Notes: generated by a model from the letters alone, not told the origin. A stretch of DNA of 64,000 nucleotides from Acanthamoeba lenticulata (GCA_002179805.1 NAVB01000047.1:1-64000), one strand, 5' to 3'. Positions 48,901-59,270 are shown, counted from the first letter of the stretch. Numbers and translations: made by a program.

Positions 48901-49389
48901 AGCGACTGGACATCGACCAGCTTCCAGATCGACGTGACCATCCTCGCCGGCCAGGCCTTCATCGAGTACTGCGAGGTGAGCGGCGGCATGAACAACGAGA
49001 CCAATTACCAGTTCTGCCGCGAGTTCTGCTCGCTCCACGGCGAGTGCGTCGACGGCGGGTGCGTGTGCGAGTCTGGCTGGACGGGCTCCAACTGCTCCAT
49101 CGCCGTCGAGAACCCGACCACCGGCGGCGATGACGTGACCACCATCGTTGGCGCCGTCGTGGGCGGCACGGTGGGCGCCATGGCCGTCGCCGCCGCCGCC
49201 GCGTGCTGCTGTGCGGGCGCCGGCGCGTTCCTCCTGGCGCGGTTCAAGCAGCGGCGCGTCATCCCGGGAGAAGAGGACGTCGAGCTGACGGAGGTCCCTG
49301 TGAGCGTGGCCGTCCAGTCCAACCCGTTTCACTCCCTCAGCGTCCCAGTCTCGAACGCGGGATACCTCGGCCCTGGCGAGCTCAACTGA
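15962..49389 (+). CDS. Giant type I membrane beta-helix / EGF / VWD protein, about 10,681 aa
   Basis: Sixteen exons, all phases consistent (32,046 nt): 15962-16254, 16354-16435, 16627-16763, 16849-16915, 16996-17315, 17393-19550, 19623-19756, 19852-20581, 20672-21319, 21386-21487, 21564-22506, 22593-22934, 23043-23305, 23398-24910, 24981-42383, 42479-49389. A basic N-terminus and hydrophobic signal core (LIFALLATFWLLPLAVEG) come first. Then follow beta-helix block 1 (to about residue 3,645), an EGF-like pair (3,648-3,710), block 2 with a LamG-like insert (6,294-6,507), a tandem EGF cluster (10,078-10,252), a VWD domain (FGDPHVATFDH, from 10,254), a last EGF module (about 10,554-10,587), one transmembrane helix (about 10,600-10,625) and a tail of about 50 residues. 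Sequons (N-x-S/T) are abundant. This suggests a heavily glycosylated cell-surface fibre or adhesin of about a megadalton. Bacterial adhesins share the beta-helix style. Function is inferred from domains only; no ligand can be named. Confidence 0.85.
20598..20637 (+). repeat. (TTTTG)8 microsatellite in an intron
   Basis: About eight perfect TTTTG units lie inside the 90-bp intron 20582-20671 of the giant gene and form most of its pyrimidine-rich body. Length variation would be tolerated there but could affect splicing. Confidence 0.85.
23308..23335 (+). repeat. (CA)n microsatellite in an intron
   Basis: A CA dinucleotide run with one TA interruption begins right after the 5' splice site (GT at 23306) of a giant-gene intron. 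Confidence 0.85.
28192..28380 (+). other. Internal EGF-like modules between the two beta-helix blocks
   Basis: Within the giant gene, residues about 3,648-3,710 read CPYDCSGAGSCV, then CTC..GAAC, then CAAKCNNRGTCINNNCVC and YSGATC. This is the Cys spacing of two EGF-like modules. They follow a beta-helix terminal segment (GTLTISYPGLFRPQPNDTY, about 28005-28060). They precede a second W-T-C-G-x-x-N-W domain start (about 28396), which resembles the very N-terminus of the mature protein. Confidence 0.75.
36130..36770 (+). other. LamG/concanavalin-like domain inserted in the beta-helix array
   Basis: Residues about 6,294-6,507 of the giant protein leave the beta-helix repeat and read as a LamG-like jelly roll: MTVSFWAYVAGS, QWNHYAMTYNGTTGLRTIYV, LRIGCATNGEACFAGSVDEV, FTRALTANEVKTLS, VAYYGFENAT. 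This is the canonical order of the laminin-G-like (LamGL) family, which often binds sugars or proteins. It sits where the spacing between repeat hallmarks doubles (about 35930 to 37540). Confidence 0.8.
47577..48103 (+). other. C-terminal EGF-like cluster of the giant protein
   Basis: About five consecutive EGF-like modules, including CPSMCSYHGICK, CPNNCSGHGTCNNATGVCSC, CAGNCTYHGICLPSGLCACG, CSGNGVCSSDGVCSCESG and CPNECSGHGTCGSDGQCQC, at residues about 10,078-10,252. They link the beta-helix cap (RFEIGGAVPVVDYNVIVCTG) to the VWD domain. Confidence 0.85.
48104..48740 (+). other. VWD-type domain of the giant protein
   Basis: Residues about 10,254-10,462 begin CQVFGDPHVATFDHKSSF, the hallmark GDPH..TFD of von Willebrand factor type D domains, and continue with FTRPGDYVITR and a Gly/Cys segment, LEGMCGSNGATTPGSGLQC. 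The end carries an unusual C-H-C-G-C-G-C-H cluster (48715-48738). VWD domains occur in mucins and extracellular matrix proteins and often mediate assembly by disulphides. Confidence 0.85.
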
Positions 49390-49409
49390 ACTCTGTTGCG
49401 CCGAAATGA

Positions 49410-49415
49410 AATAAA
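49410..49415 (+). terminator. Poly(A) signal AATAAA of the giant gene
   Basis: AATAAA begins 21 bp after the stop codon at 49387-49389, the same spacing as at the CLU/TPR/LRR gene. It supports the 3' end. Confidence 0.55.
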
Positions 49416-49998
49416 TGTTCTTTCGAACCAATCTGCGACAAACACCGGCCGACAGACAGGCTGGCAAGAACGTAGCAAAGCGTGGATGGGAAAGCACCAA
49501 GGTCCAAGGTTGACCTGAGGTAGATGAAGGGCCCGTTTGATCATGGAGAGAGAAAAAGCACCAGAGCACAAGGGAGGATACGTCCGACAAAGCAAGATAC
49601 TCTTCTATGCAACGTATCTTCAGTCGACAAGGATGCCGACTGTCTTGTGGTGGCTTCTTCTAGCAAAGGCATTAGTGCGCAGCCCTTTTGATGCCCCCCC
49701 CCCCGCCCTCTGGGACCTTAAAACAACAATGGCAGCCGACGATTTCCAGTTTTTATTAGTAATCTGGAAGACAACTGATTCAGCAGGGAAAAAGATAAAC
49801 AGTGTGCAAGACAACAAACTTCTTCCAATTCAAGAGTGGTTGAAAGGAAACCAACCTCTTTGCTCATCTGGGCGCAGCTGCATGTGGAACGACTTCCACT
49901 CTCGCCTCGCACGCGGCTCGCGCCGGCCACGCTGCTGCCCTCCTGCACCAAGACGCGTAATAGAATAAAAGGAGTAATAACGTAAAAATAAATATCGA
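49416..49998. other. Convergent intergenic region
   Basis: The 3' ends of the giant gene (+) and the metalloprotease gene (-) face each other across about 640 bp. The stretch holds a C-run near 49696, A/T-rich 3' UTR-like sequence and no supported gene. A 143-codon open frame on + is of random composition. Confidence 0.5.
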
Positions 49999-50004
49999 TT
50001 TATT
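49999..50004 (-). terminator. Poly(A) signal AATAAA of the metalloprotease gene
   Basis: TTTATT on + (AATAAA on -) lies about 29 bp beyond the stop codon at 50033-50035. Confidence 0.5.
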
Positions 50005-50032
50005 ACTTTCCTTCTTGTCTTGCGCTGCAGCC

Positions 50033-53000
50033 TCAAACGTCGGTCCAGTTGCCCTTGTTGTGTGCCACAGGTGCTGAAGAAGTTGCGTAGAGATTGTTGT
50101 TGTGCATCATCATCACGGCTTCGGCGAGGGAGTTGCGCCTTGATGGTGGCGGTTGTGGCGACCGCTTGGCGTACTTGCGTATGAGGAGGACCACCGCCAA
50201 CGTGATCACGAACAGGACAGCCAACGCGACAGGCACAGCCACAGCAGCGGCGATGATGGGCAAGAATGCATCGTTGCTGCTGCTGCTGCTGCTGCTGCCG
50301 CTGTCTCCACCGCTGGTCGTCGCGCCACCCGCGTGGGCGAGGAAGGTGTAGGGATCGTAATAGAGAGAGCCGTTGAAGTAGGGGAAGGAGAAGCTGATCA
50401 GCACCACCCGGTTGTTGCTGCTGTCAACGTCAGCCGCAAGGCTCACCGGGCGCAAACGGCCATCAAAGTCGGCCACGTTTAACGTGATGAAGGGCACTAC
50501 GAGCGCGTTGGTCGTGCCCACTCGCCACTCCACCAGCCGGCCGCCAGCCGTGGCCGGCATTCGGGTGATGTTGCGCACGGGGGCGCTCAAGGTGAGGGCG
50601 TAGGTCACCACAAGCGGGCCGTTGCGGAGGGCGGGCGCCGGCCATTGGTCGAACCACAGCGAAAACTTGAGGGCATGTGGCGGCGCCGTGTAGGAGACGC
50701 CACCAAAGGTGAACACGCGGTTCGTCTCGCCGTAGTCAAAGACATGCCTTGCAGTGGCGCTTGATCCGATAAAGCTTGAATTGAAGGCACTTATCGCCGC
50801 GCTGAACGCTGTGTTGTTGTGCGCCAAAACGGTGACCGCAGTGGGTGGCGAGCCCGCCTGGATGGTGCTCAACGCCAGCGCGACCGAGTCCACTACAACA
50901 GAGAAAGAAGGCGGGAGTAAGTGTGGGTGGTGACAAAGCGCTGTGGGAGGGGCGCGCACCAGAGTCGGATGAGGTCAGCTCAGCGCCAGGGGCGTCGCGG
51001 CGCATGCGGGCCACCACGTCGGTCAGGGGCACGAGGGAAGCTGAGGGGGTCGGCGATGGAGAGGCGGAGGAAGGTGAAGAGGACGAGGGAGACGCAGTCG
51101 TCGAAGGCGTGCGCACAGCAAAGGAGGGGGAGGAGGAGGGAGAAGCCGAGGGTGTGGGCGACCTCGACGAGAGGGAAGGCGAGGCTGAAGGCGAGAGGAG
51201 GGAAGGCGAGGCCGAACGTGAGACCGACGCAGAAACGAGAGTGTGCGAGGCCGAAGGCGTCACCGAAGAAGAAGGAACCGATGGCGAGGCTGAACGAGAG
51301 CCGAGCGAAGAGGCAGAAGCCGAAGCTGGCGCTGTGGAAGAAGAATTCGCCTTCGAAGGAGACGCAGAGACCGAGACGGACGCCGAAGGCGACACAGAAG
51401 AGGGTGGAGACGGAGAAGGCGAGACCGAAGGGGAAGCTGAACGAGAGGAGCCGACGGAAGACGAAGCGGACGGGGACGCAGTAAGCGAAGGGGACGACAA
51501 GGAAGGTGAGGCGGAGGGAGACGCAGGGACTGGCGTCAGCGAGGGAGAAGGCGAAGTCGGCAAAACAGGTGAGGCCGAGGCCGAGGCCGAGGGCGAGTTG
51601 ATGCCTGTGGCCGTGGGCGTCGCTGTGGCCGTGGATGTGGCCGTGGGTGTTGGCGTCGTCGTGGCTGTGGCCGTAGGTGTGGCCGTGGCCGTGGCCGTAG
51701 GTGTGGTCGTGGCTGTGGACGTGGGCGTAGGTGTGGCCGTGGCCGTGGATGAGGCCGTAGGTGTGGACGTGGCTGTGGACGTGGGCGTAGGTGTGGCCGT
51801 AGGCGTGGTCGTGGCTGTGGACGTGGGCGTAGGTGTGGCAGTGGCCGTATCCGAGGGCGTAGGTGTGGCCGTAGTTGTGGCCGTGGCCGTAGGTGTGGCC
51901 GTGGCTGTGGCTGTGGCTGTGGCTGTGGCTGTGGCTGTGGCTGTGGCCGTGGCCGTGGCCGTGGCCGTGGCCGTGGACGTGGCCGTAGGTGTGGGCGTGG
52001 GCGTGGGAGATACGGTCGGCGAGGCTGAAGCCGAAACCGACGGGATGAGCGAAGGTGTGGGTGACAAGGTGGGCGTCGAAGTGGGCGATTCGGTCGGCGA
52101 GATCGTGGGCGTGGTCGACGACGATGGCGAGAACGTCGGCTGCGAGGGTATGCCGACACCGCAGCCGGTCAAGCGGATGCGAGCCGTGCGAGCCGGGGAG
52201 AGGGGGAGCCACGCTCCCGCGCTCGCTAAGCTCACCCCGCCCAACTCGACCTGGACGCCGTCCCGCATGGGCGACGTGGAGGTGCCGACCACGCCGTCGG
52301 TGCACTGGATCCAGGTGCTCTCCGGAAGCCCCGTATCGAGCACCAGCCAGTAGGCCTTCCCGCCGTCCAGCTTCACCACCGAGCGCCCGCTCAGAACCGA
52401 CAGCGGATAATAGGGCCCTGCAGGCGATGCCGACACGTTAAAGGCCGTGCCGGAGATGGCGCTGCCCGGTAGGGGCACGCCCGAGGAGAGGTCGTCGGTG
52501 TGGAATTGGGCGGCGACAAGGATGCGGAAATCGGGGGCGCCCCAGAAGCTGAAGAGAATCTCGACCTTGGAGAGATAGAGCACACTCGTAGACTCGGCCA
52601 CGATGATGCGCTGGGCAAGGCGGTCGCCCGACAGGTTGAAGCCCGTCCAGAGGGATGCATTGGAGATCGCGTCGGCCAGCGTGTCACCTAGGCTGCAGGG
52701 CCAGGGTGTGGCGGACGGCGAGAGCGACGGCGTGACCGATGGCGTGTTCGATGGCGTGGGCGATAGCGATGGCGTAGGCTCGACAAAGTGGTTCAAGGTG
52801 AACGATGCCGGGATGCTGAACAAGCGGGCGCTGCTATCAAACAAGCGCATGACGAGCGTCCCTTGGGGCGCTGCGATGGGAAGCGCTGCCGATGGCGATG
52901 GCGATGGCGACGGCGAGGTAACAAGCGGGTTCGCGGAGATGGGGTCAGAGACCGCCCAGCGCTCGGTTCCCTCCTCCAGGATGGCGGCGTTGCGGGTCAG

Positions 53001-56000
53001 GCCCCACGTGCGCGAGGGTCCATGATAGGCCAGGTACATGCCGTTGCGCTCGTAGACACGTGCATTGTGGACCGACACGTTGGCCCACGTGTAGACGCCC
53101 AGCGGGATGAGGCCGCTCAGGCCGGACGGAGCTGCTGTCGCCGGGGTCAGCTGGACGTCGATGCGGCGGATCTCTGGGATGGGGCCCGCGGTGGGCGACG
53201 CCGAGGGCGACGGCTCCGGGGGCCATGTGGCATGGCAGGTAACGACGGGCCCCGGAAGGGACAAGTCGTTCATCCACGGCACGAACGAGTTGAAGTAGCC
53301 GCCCTGGTTGTATGAGCCCGCGTAGACGTCCATGCCGGTAGCGTTGTAGGTGAACCACTGCGAGGGCGACCAGGCGCTGCTGGGCGGGTTCTGGTTGCTG
53401 GTGGCGACGGCGATGCCGTCGACCATGATCTCACCCAGGCCATACGCGCGCGAGCCGCACGGGCGAAACGCCCAGCCGTTGAGGTTGGTCAGGCAGAGCC
53501 AGTAGTTCCTGGCCGAGCGGTAGAGCGGGGAGAGGTAGAACACCTCCTGGCCGTCCCACGTGTAGAGCCCGTCCAGGGTGTCGTTGTACCAGGGCGTGGT
53601 GAGGCCCGTGATGGTGACGTACCGGCAGGGCATAGTTGCCGACCGGCAGTAGGAACCGTATTCGCTCTGCGGCGGGCTCGTTGTGCCCTCCGGACACCAC
53701 GAGCAGAAACTATTCCCGCCTCTGCTCCAACTGTTGGCCGGGCAGGGAAGGCAGGTCCTGTAGGAGTAGTCGGTGGCACCACAGCCCGGCCGGCAGCGGC
53801 ACTCGCTCACCGAGATCGCGCCCGAGCGGTCGGTGTTCATGTAGGGCGGACACGCCGCGCACTGGCCGGTGCCGTTCTCGTACATGCCGTGCGGGCAGGC
53901 ATACTTGACCACTGCCGCGGCTTCGCCCGGTATCACCACGCGCCCGTCCCACTCGGCGGGGCTCGGGCTCTGGTCGTTCACGGTGGCTCCGCCCACCGTC
54001 CACACGTTGCTGTCGCCGTTGTACTGGATGAACATGCCCGGACCGTTGCGCCAGGTGCGGTAGCCGATGAGCTCAAACATGTTGTTGCTGAGCCAGATGC
54101 CCCCGAGTTGGTGGAACCGGATGCGCCGCCCGCTGTTGGGCACGGTCGCCCCGCAGAGCGCCGTCACGGTGGCGTTAACGCCGGCCGGCGGCTTCACGGC
54201 CACCCACACGGGCTCCTCGGGACCCACGCTTACTTCGATGCCGAGACATGCGTCGAGGGCATAGTCGCTGGCGCCGGCGCGCAGCGAGCTGTCGTGGAGG
54301 GCCTGACCATACGGGTACGTGGGCCCACCACGCTCTGATACGAACACGGCCAGCTCGGCCCCTGAGCACGGGCTCACGGTGATGCGCGCGGCCTGCCGCG
54401 GACCGCCGGCGACCGGGACGAGGCGCAGGACGACGACTCCCGAGGGCGTGCCCGCCGCTGAGTATGTGTCTGACGTGCCGCACGTGAGGACCGGCGCGCT
54501 GTTGGGGCCAGGCTCGCAGCCGCTCGTGGCACTGCAGCCGCGGCCTTCGAGGCGCTCGCCACTGGGCCGGAGGCGCGAGACACGGACGGGCAGCGGCAGT
54601 GTGGTGCCGGTGACCTCGAACAGGATGGGGGCGCGCCCGCCAAGCCCGTAAACGAAAGATGACGACGAGCCCGAGGGAGCCGCAGCGGATCGCGTAAGAA
54701 GCCCGTCCTCGATCCAGATCGTGGCGGGCGCGACCTCGCGCAGACGACTGCGCGCTTTGCGGAAGTCAACGGGCCCCACGTCGTCTCGGTCAAAGTTTTC
54801 CTCAGTGAAAATCACGCTGCGCCCCACCGGGTCCGCGAGGTCGCCGCGCACGCTCGGGTAGAACCAGTTGTTGGAGTAGCCCCACGTGTTGTGCCGTGTG
54901 GGCACGCGCACGGTCTTGAGGATGGGCATCGCCGCGTTGGCGTCGAACGCCGGCGCCGGGGCGGCCACGTTGGCAAGCCCGTAGGTGGCAGTCCAGGCAG
55001 GCCCGTTGGGGTCGTAGGCGTCGACCGGGTACGTGAACTTGTCCGGGATCCAGCCGAGCGAGTCCTGCGTGCCGGCCAGAAAGCTGATTTCGTCGTTGAA
55101 CTGGCCGCCCATGATGTCCCACCCGTTGCCGTATTCCTCAAATTCATAGTAGTTGGAGCCTTCCCACACCAGCATGGCATGCTGCTGGCCCATGTTGTGG
55201 CCAAGCTCGTGCAGGACCACGTAGGGCGCGATCGGCGCCTGAAAGACCGTGTTATCGCCGGGGCAGCCAGCGATGCCGCCCCACGGGAAGCCGAGCCAGG
55301 GGACAAGCATGGCCACGTGGCCTCGCTGCGCCGACCGGAAGCGCTGCAGGCCAGCGGCGTCGATCCGGCATGCCGGGTCGAGATGCGACGCGAGCGCCGG
55401 CACGAGCTGTGTTATGAACCACGCAATGTTGCTTCTCGCCTCCGAGGTCCGCTGTGGCAGCACATAGAGGCAGTTGGCGTCGAAGCGGATGTCAAACGTG
55501 GTGCGCCCGCTGCTCTGCTGCTCGATCCACGCTGGTGCGATCTGCGCCACAGTTGTCACGTCGCTGATCGTCACTGTGTTGTCCGGCTGGTCGGAGAAGG
55601 ATACGCGCGCAAAGAGCACGGCTCGCCGGCCGAGCGACGTGTAGTTGGCCTCAAAACCGCGCGGGGCGTGCACCCGAGCAGCGAGACTTTCGGCTTGCTG
55701 GTTGGCGTTGGCGTTGGCGTCCGGCGTAAGCTCGGCATACACGCAGGGCACGCCCGGAACGCGCAGCCCCGTCATGCGAAACCGACGCATGCCGTCGGTG
55801 GTCCCGATATCGTCCCGCTGCACAAGCTGGGAGGCGGTGCGGCCAGCAATGCAGATCTGGTAGTAGGCCTCACTCGAGACGCCCGAGGCCTCAAGTGCTG
55901 CGCCGTCCGGGTAGAGCTCGTGAAAGCGCTGCTTGAGCTGGGGAGTCATGCCAGGGTGCTGACTTATTGGTGGCATGACGGCGACTTTGGTCAGCTCCAC

Positions 56001-58033
56001 GAGGTCCTCCACGGTCTGTGGACTGTAGCTCGGATCGGTGGAGTAGACCGAGCTCTCTGGCCAGTAATGCGCAGATTCATCCTTTCTGGCCTGATGCGTT
56101 TCATCGTGCGCGTCCAGCACACTCGGCTTCAGCCCCTCGTCGTCAATCTCTGTCGCCCCCCCCCCCAAAACAAGAGCACGTGGCCATTCTCGTGAGCACG
56201 ACAAGGAGTGGACCAGACAGCAGAAAGACAAACAGACAGACAGCAGCGAAACTATCACGTACCGATGGCCCGCGGGCCTGACGCGCGGAGCTCAAAAGCG
56301 CCAACACGAGCCCAGCGCGGTGAATCTTCTCGAGCAACAGCCGGCGAGGACATGATATGCACCGCTGTGGCCACAACAAGAGAGAAGAGAAAGCGAACAA
56401 CAACAACAAAAGCGTGAGCGCGTGGTCCATAAGAACGATTCGGAGGTTTAACTCACCTGCGCAGCGGTCGCTTCCGCAGTCCATATCGATTGAGGTAGCG
56501 CCATCTTGCTGCCACACGGAGGGGTCCGCCGCAAGAACCACTCCCGCTGCACAACAGCGTCAACAAGGGGCCCCTTTGGATGGAGGGCTTTTGCGGAGAA
56601 GAAATGGGTACCTTGGGAAATGTTGAGGGCAAGCTCTACCTCAGCTTCTTGTTGCCACAGCGACTTGCTTGAGAGATAGACGGCTATGCGAATGAAGTGA
56701 GACGGGGGAACACAAACGCAGCGGTTGTGCAAGAAAGAACCAGAAAATAAAAATAGAAGAGAAGAGTAGAGAAAAACAAGGGAGAAATAGGCCACGCACC
56801 ACTCACTGCCCGGTGCGCAGTAAACAGCGCCTGGTTCGCTTGCGTCCAGTGACCGGCGACAAGCCGCACACCCTCCGCAAACGCCACAGGCACCTGCCCA
56901 GAGCTCCGGGCATCTGGCGGAGAAGAATATGTAAGTTGAGAAGCTGCACGTGCAGTCGACGCAGGGGACTCTGCACTATTGACGGTGTTGACTTGCCCCA
57001 CGACGGTGATGGCGGCTGGGCCGCTCTGCCGCCACTGGCCACTCGCCAGCACGCCTGATCTCCGGTGCCCATATCCCCATGTGAGAGGAAGGCCAAGAAA
57101 TCATACATGAGATGAGGAAGAGACAGTTACCAATCGCGCCGATGGCCGAGAGGAACAAAGATCCCTGTTGATCCCACGTTGCGCCGCTCCGAAGGTAGAC
57201 TCCAGTAGCTGGACCGGTCACAACAAGAGAAAAACATGTTAAAGCCAAGCACAGCACCAACAATAGTGTGTGAAAACGTCGTACTCAAAGAGTAGTAGGC
57301 AGAATCAAGGCTGCCAGCGGAGATGGTGGCTCGCCCTAACTGCACCCAAGTGCCACCATCCACGACCTCGACAGCTTTGGCAAGGAAGGAAGCTGTTGAA
57401 ATCTGTACGTCAGCGTTCTGGAGGAGAGTGCTGCCTGCACTGACCAAAATTCCTGTTCACGCAAGTTGAGTGTGTGACTCCTTACGTCGTAATGCTGTGC
57501 TTTGGTCTCACCTCCATCTGTGAGAGTCAACGTTGACCCTTCAACTTTCAAGGACTGAGAAGCATGCACAATTAACCGGCCTTGGTTCAGCTGCAGCTCC
57601 ACAGGTCCTTCCAGTCTGCCGCAGCCACCAAAGAACAATAACTTGTGAAAAAAAAAAAAAAATTAAACGTGATAATAAAGAAACAAGACGAACCGGAAGG
57701 TGAGGTTGGCAGTAATATCGAGTAGGCCCTGTGGTTGCACTTCGGAGGAGCACTTGTAGACACCGGCAGTGAGAGTAATGGTGTCTCCGTCGGAGGCTTT
57801 CCGCACTGCGGCCTTCAGGTGCTCACACCCGCTAACGTTTATGACTTTGCCCTCATGTATTGGGTGGCCGACCTCTTGACTGGCCAAAGCTGCTAGATGA
57901 TGAGAAGAAAAAAAAAAAAAGATGGTCAAAGAAGGAACGTTCCCACCTGGTGGAACGTACCAGCAACTGCCACCAGTATCAAAATTGTGAATGGGTACAC
58001 CAGACCCCAACCTATCTGTGGACACTTCATCAT
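50033..58033 (-). CDS. Membrane-anchored beta-helix / M11-like metalloprotease, 2,396 aa
   Basis: Eleven exons on the complement: 57961-58033, 57694-57892, 57512-57615, 57285-57452, 57131-57208, 56800-57054, 56612-56683, 56457-56546, 56263-56364, 50960-56149, 50033-50892. Total 7,191 nt; phases agree at all ten junctions. A signal peptide (core VYPFTILILVAVA) leads into a right-handed beta-helix of about 330 residues, starting VSGCEHLKAAVRKASDGDTI and YKCSSEVQPQGLLDI. The catalytic motif HELGHNMGQQH (H694, E695, H698, H704) and a Met-turn, WDIMGG, make it a zinc endopeptidase of the gametolysin (M11)-like metzincin type. Next come Cys-rich modules (CAACPPYMN, CLPCPANSW), a Ser/Thr/Pro/Ala stalk (about 1,700-2,100), a membrane-proximal domain, one transmembrane helix (about 2,318-2,345) and a basic tail with RRNSLAE. 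It probably acts at the cell surface on matrix or wall proteins. The substrate is unknown. Confidence 0.82.
51597..52000 (-). repeat. Coding Thr-Ala / Thr-Pro hexanucleotide repeat
   Basis: On the coding (-) strand, GCCACG/GCCACA/CCTACG-type hexamers encode runs of TA and TP. They form part of the extracellular stalk (residues about 1,760-1,897) of the metalloprotease protein. The purest part is about 51890-51980. Such stalks are usually O-glycosylated. The same repeat keeps the opposite strand open, giving a meaningless Val/Ala/Gly-rich frame. Confidence 0.85.
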
Positions 58034-58500
58034 GATCCTCTAAAGCCTCTGTTCTCTAAGAGCTTGAAACTCCTACGCACCCCAAACGTTTCAAGAACCG
58101 ATAAAAGGAAAAGAAGAACGAAAATGCAAATCTGTTTTTTTAATGTTTGTGGCCGTGACACTGGTGGTTGGCAAGGTGGCGTGGCAGCAGCAGCAACAAC
58201 ATTGCTCCGCGTGGCCGCGAGTGCAACAGGACGGGGCGCAGCATCACCACCAATTACTGCACGCCAAAACCTAGCTCGACTCGCCGCCCTATCCCCAGGC
58301 GCCACGCGACTCGACCTTACACGCAGCACCCGCCCCAGCCGCGGACCGACTCCCCGCCCTACGCGCATGCGCATCAGCACCAGCAGCAGCATCATCACCA
58401 ACATCACCAATACCCCGCTCCACAGCCGTCTCAGTCTCAGCTGCCGCAACAGCAGCAGCAGCAGCAACATTGGGTACGCCGCCGCACATAGCATCAACAC
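58034..58500 (+). other. No supported gene; His/Gln/Pro-rich low-complexity stretch
   Basis: Between the metalloprotease start and the kinase fragment, 58034-58330 shows nothing I can support. From about 58330 to 58490 the + strand reads as a His/Gln/Pro-rich sequence (YAHAHQHQQQHHHQHHQ and a Q7 run) without a start or flanking domain. It may be a fragment of a + strand coding exon or simple CAG/CAT repeat DNA. It ends at a perfect palindrome (58501-58516). Confidence 0.35.
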
Positions 58501-58516
58501 GCCGTAGTACTACGGC
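58501..58516. repeat. Perfect 16-bp palindrome
   Basis: GCCGTAGTACTACGGC reads identically on both strands. It sits at the point where similarity to the kinase-linked ATPase domain stops and the + strand low-complexity stretch begins. Confidence 0.9.
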
Positions 58517-59270
58517 TTTAGTAGCGAGGTAGGCATGTGCCTTGATGTCCTTGAGCTGCCCGATGAGCGATGTCTTCCCAACGCCTGAGTGACCGGCTAC
58601 CAGCACCACTTGACTCTTGCAACAACAAGCTGTTGAAAGCGACGGCGCCTTGGCCACTGAGGTGTACAGCTGGTGCAGAAGTTCGATTTCTCGCTCGCGA
58701 CCGTAGAGCTTGGTTGGCAAGTGGAACACGTGGGACACGTCATCTTGCCCTGGCTCGAAAGTTGCGTCTTCACCATTCATCCCCCTCGTTGTTGGCGTTG
58801 GTGCCTTGCTGCTGCGGCTGCTTCTTAGGGCGAGCAGCTATAATGGCACGACAGCGCTCGAGATCAGCCACAAGGCCACGGCTGCTCTGGTAGCGCGTCT
58901 CAACAGACTTGGCCAGCAGGCGCTGAACGACAGCTGACACGCAGCGTGGCACGCGTGGATCAATCTCATGAACACGTGGTGCCTGTTTCGCCATGTGCGC
59001 ATGCACCAGCCGCACGGCAGACTTCTCGATGAAAGGCGGGCGAGTGAGAAGTTCGTAGAAGGTGACGCCCAGAGAGTAGAAGTCGCTCCGATAGTCCACT
59101 GGTCGCGACGGGCATCTGTGGTGGTGGTGGTTGTTGTTGTTGTTGTAGGTGTAGATGGCGCGGACGACGAGGCGCCGCCACTGCGGAATGAGAGCTCGGG
59201 CGGGAGGTAGGCCAGCGAGCCGACCAAGAGCTCTCCTCCAATAACCTTATCGTCGTTGTTAAAGAAGGAC
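58517..59270 (-). pseudogene. Protein kinase C-lobe plus ATPase fragment (broken gene, 3' piece)
   Basis: The complement encodes the rear half of a Ser/Thr kinase linked to a STAND/AAA-type ATPase, an arrangement known in multi-domain sensor kinases. From the 5' end: VIGGELLVGSLAYLPPEL (activation-loop end and APE-like motif), DYRSDFYSLGVTFYELLTRP (subdomain IX), LLAKSVETRYQSSRGLVADL, KLYGREREIELLHQLY, then a Walker A, VLVAGHSGVGKTSLIGQL. Homology stops soon after. Three reading frames are needed. The first change could be a short intron within 59110-59190; the second, near the G5 run at about 58785, looks like an indel. The front half of the kinase lies next door on the opposite strand. Confidence 0.7.

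Noticed and set aside
49537..49968. A 143-codon + strand frame between the two surface-protein genes
   Set aside because: Random composition; it spans a C homopolymer and the 3' UTRs of both flanking genes.
50845..52353. A 502-codon + strand frame rich in Glu, Ala, Val and Gly
   Set aside because: It is antisense to the Ser/Thr/Pro stalk of the metalloprotease gene. The hexanucleotide repeat keeps both strands open, and the sense strand is supported by spliced domains.
54891..56195. A 434-codon + strand frame
   Set aside because: Antisense to the metalloprotease catalytic region, with no recognisable motifs and His/Arg-rich random composition.
56265..56430. A signal-peptide-like minus-strand start (MDHALTLLLLLFAFSSLLLW) suggesting the protease is a separate gene
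   Set aside because: It lies in the intron 56365-56456. Its frame does not match the protease exon unless an unusual CAGAG acceptor is used, whereas the beta-helix exons join the protease exon in phase 1 at all junctions. An alternative promoter is not fully excluded.
58168..58491. A small + strand gene encoding a His/Gln/Pro-rich protein
   Set aside because: The low-complexity part is simple CAG/CAT-type repeat. The N-terminal part looks random and there is no splice or poly(A) support. Kept only as a described region.
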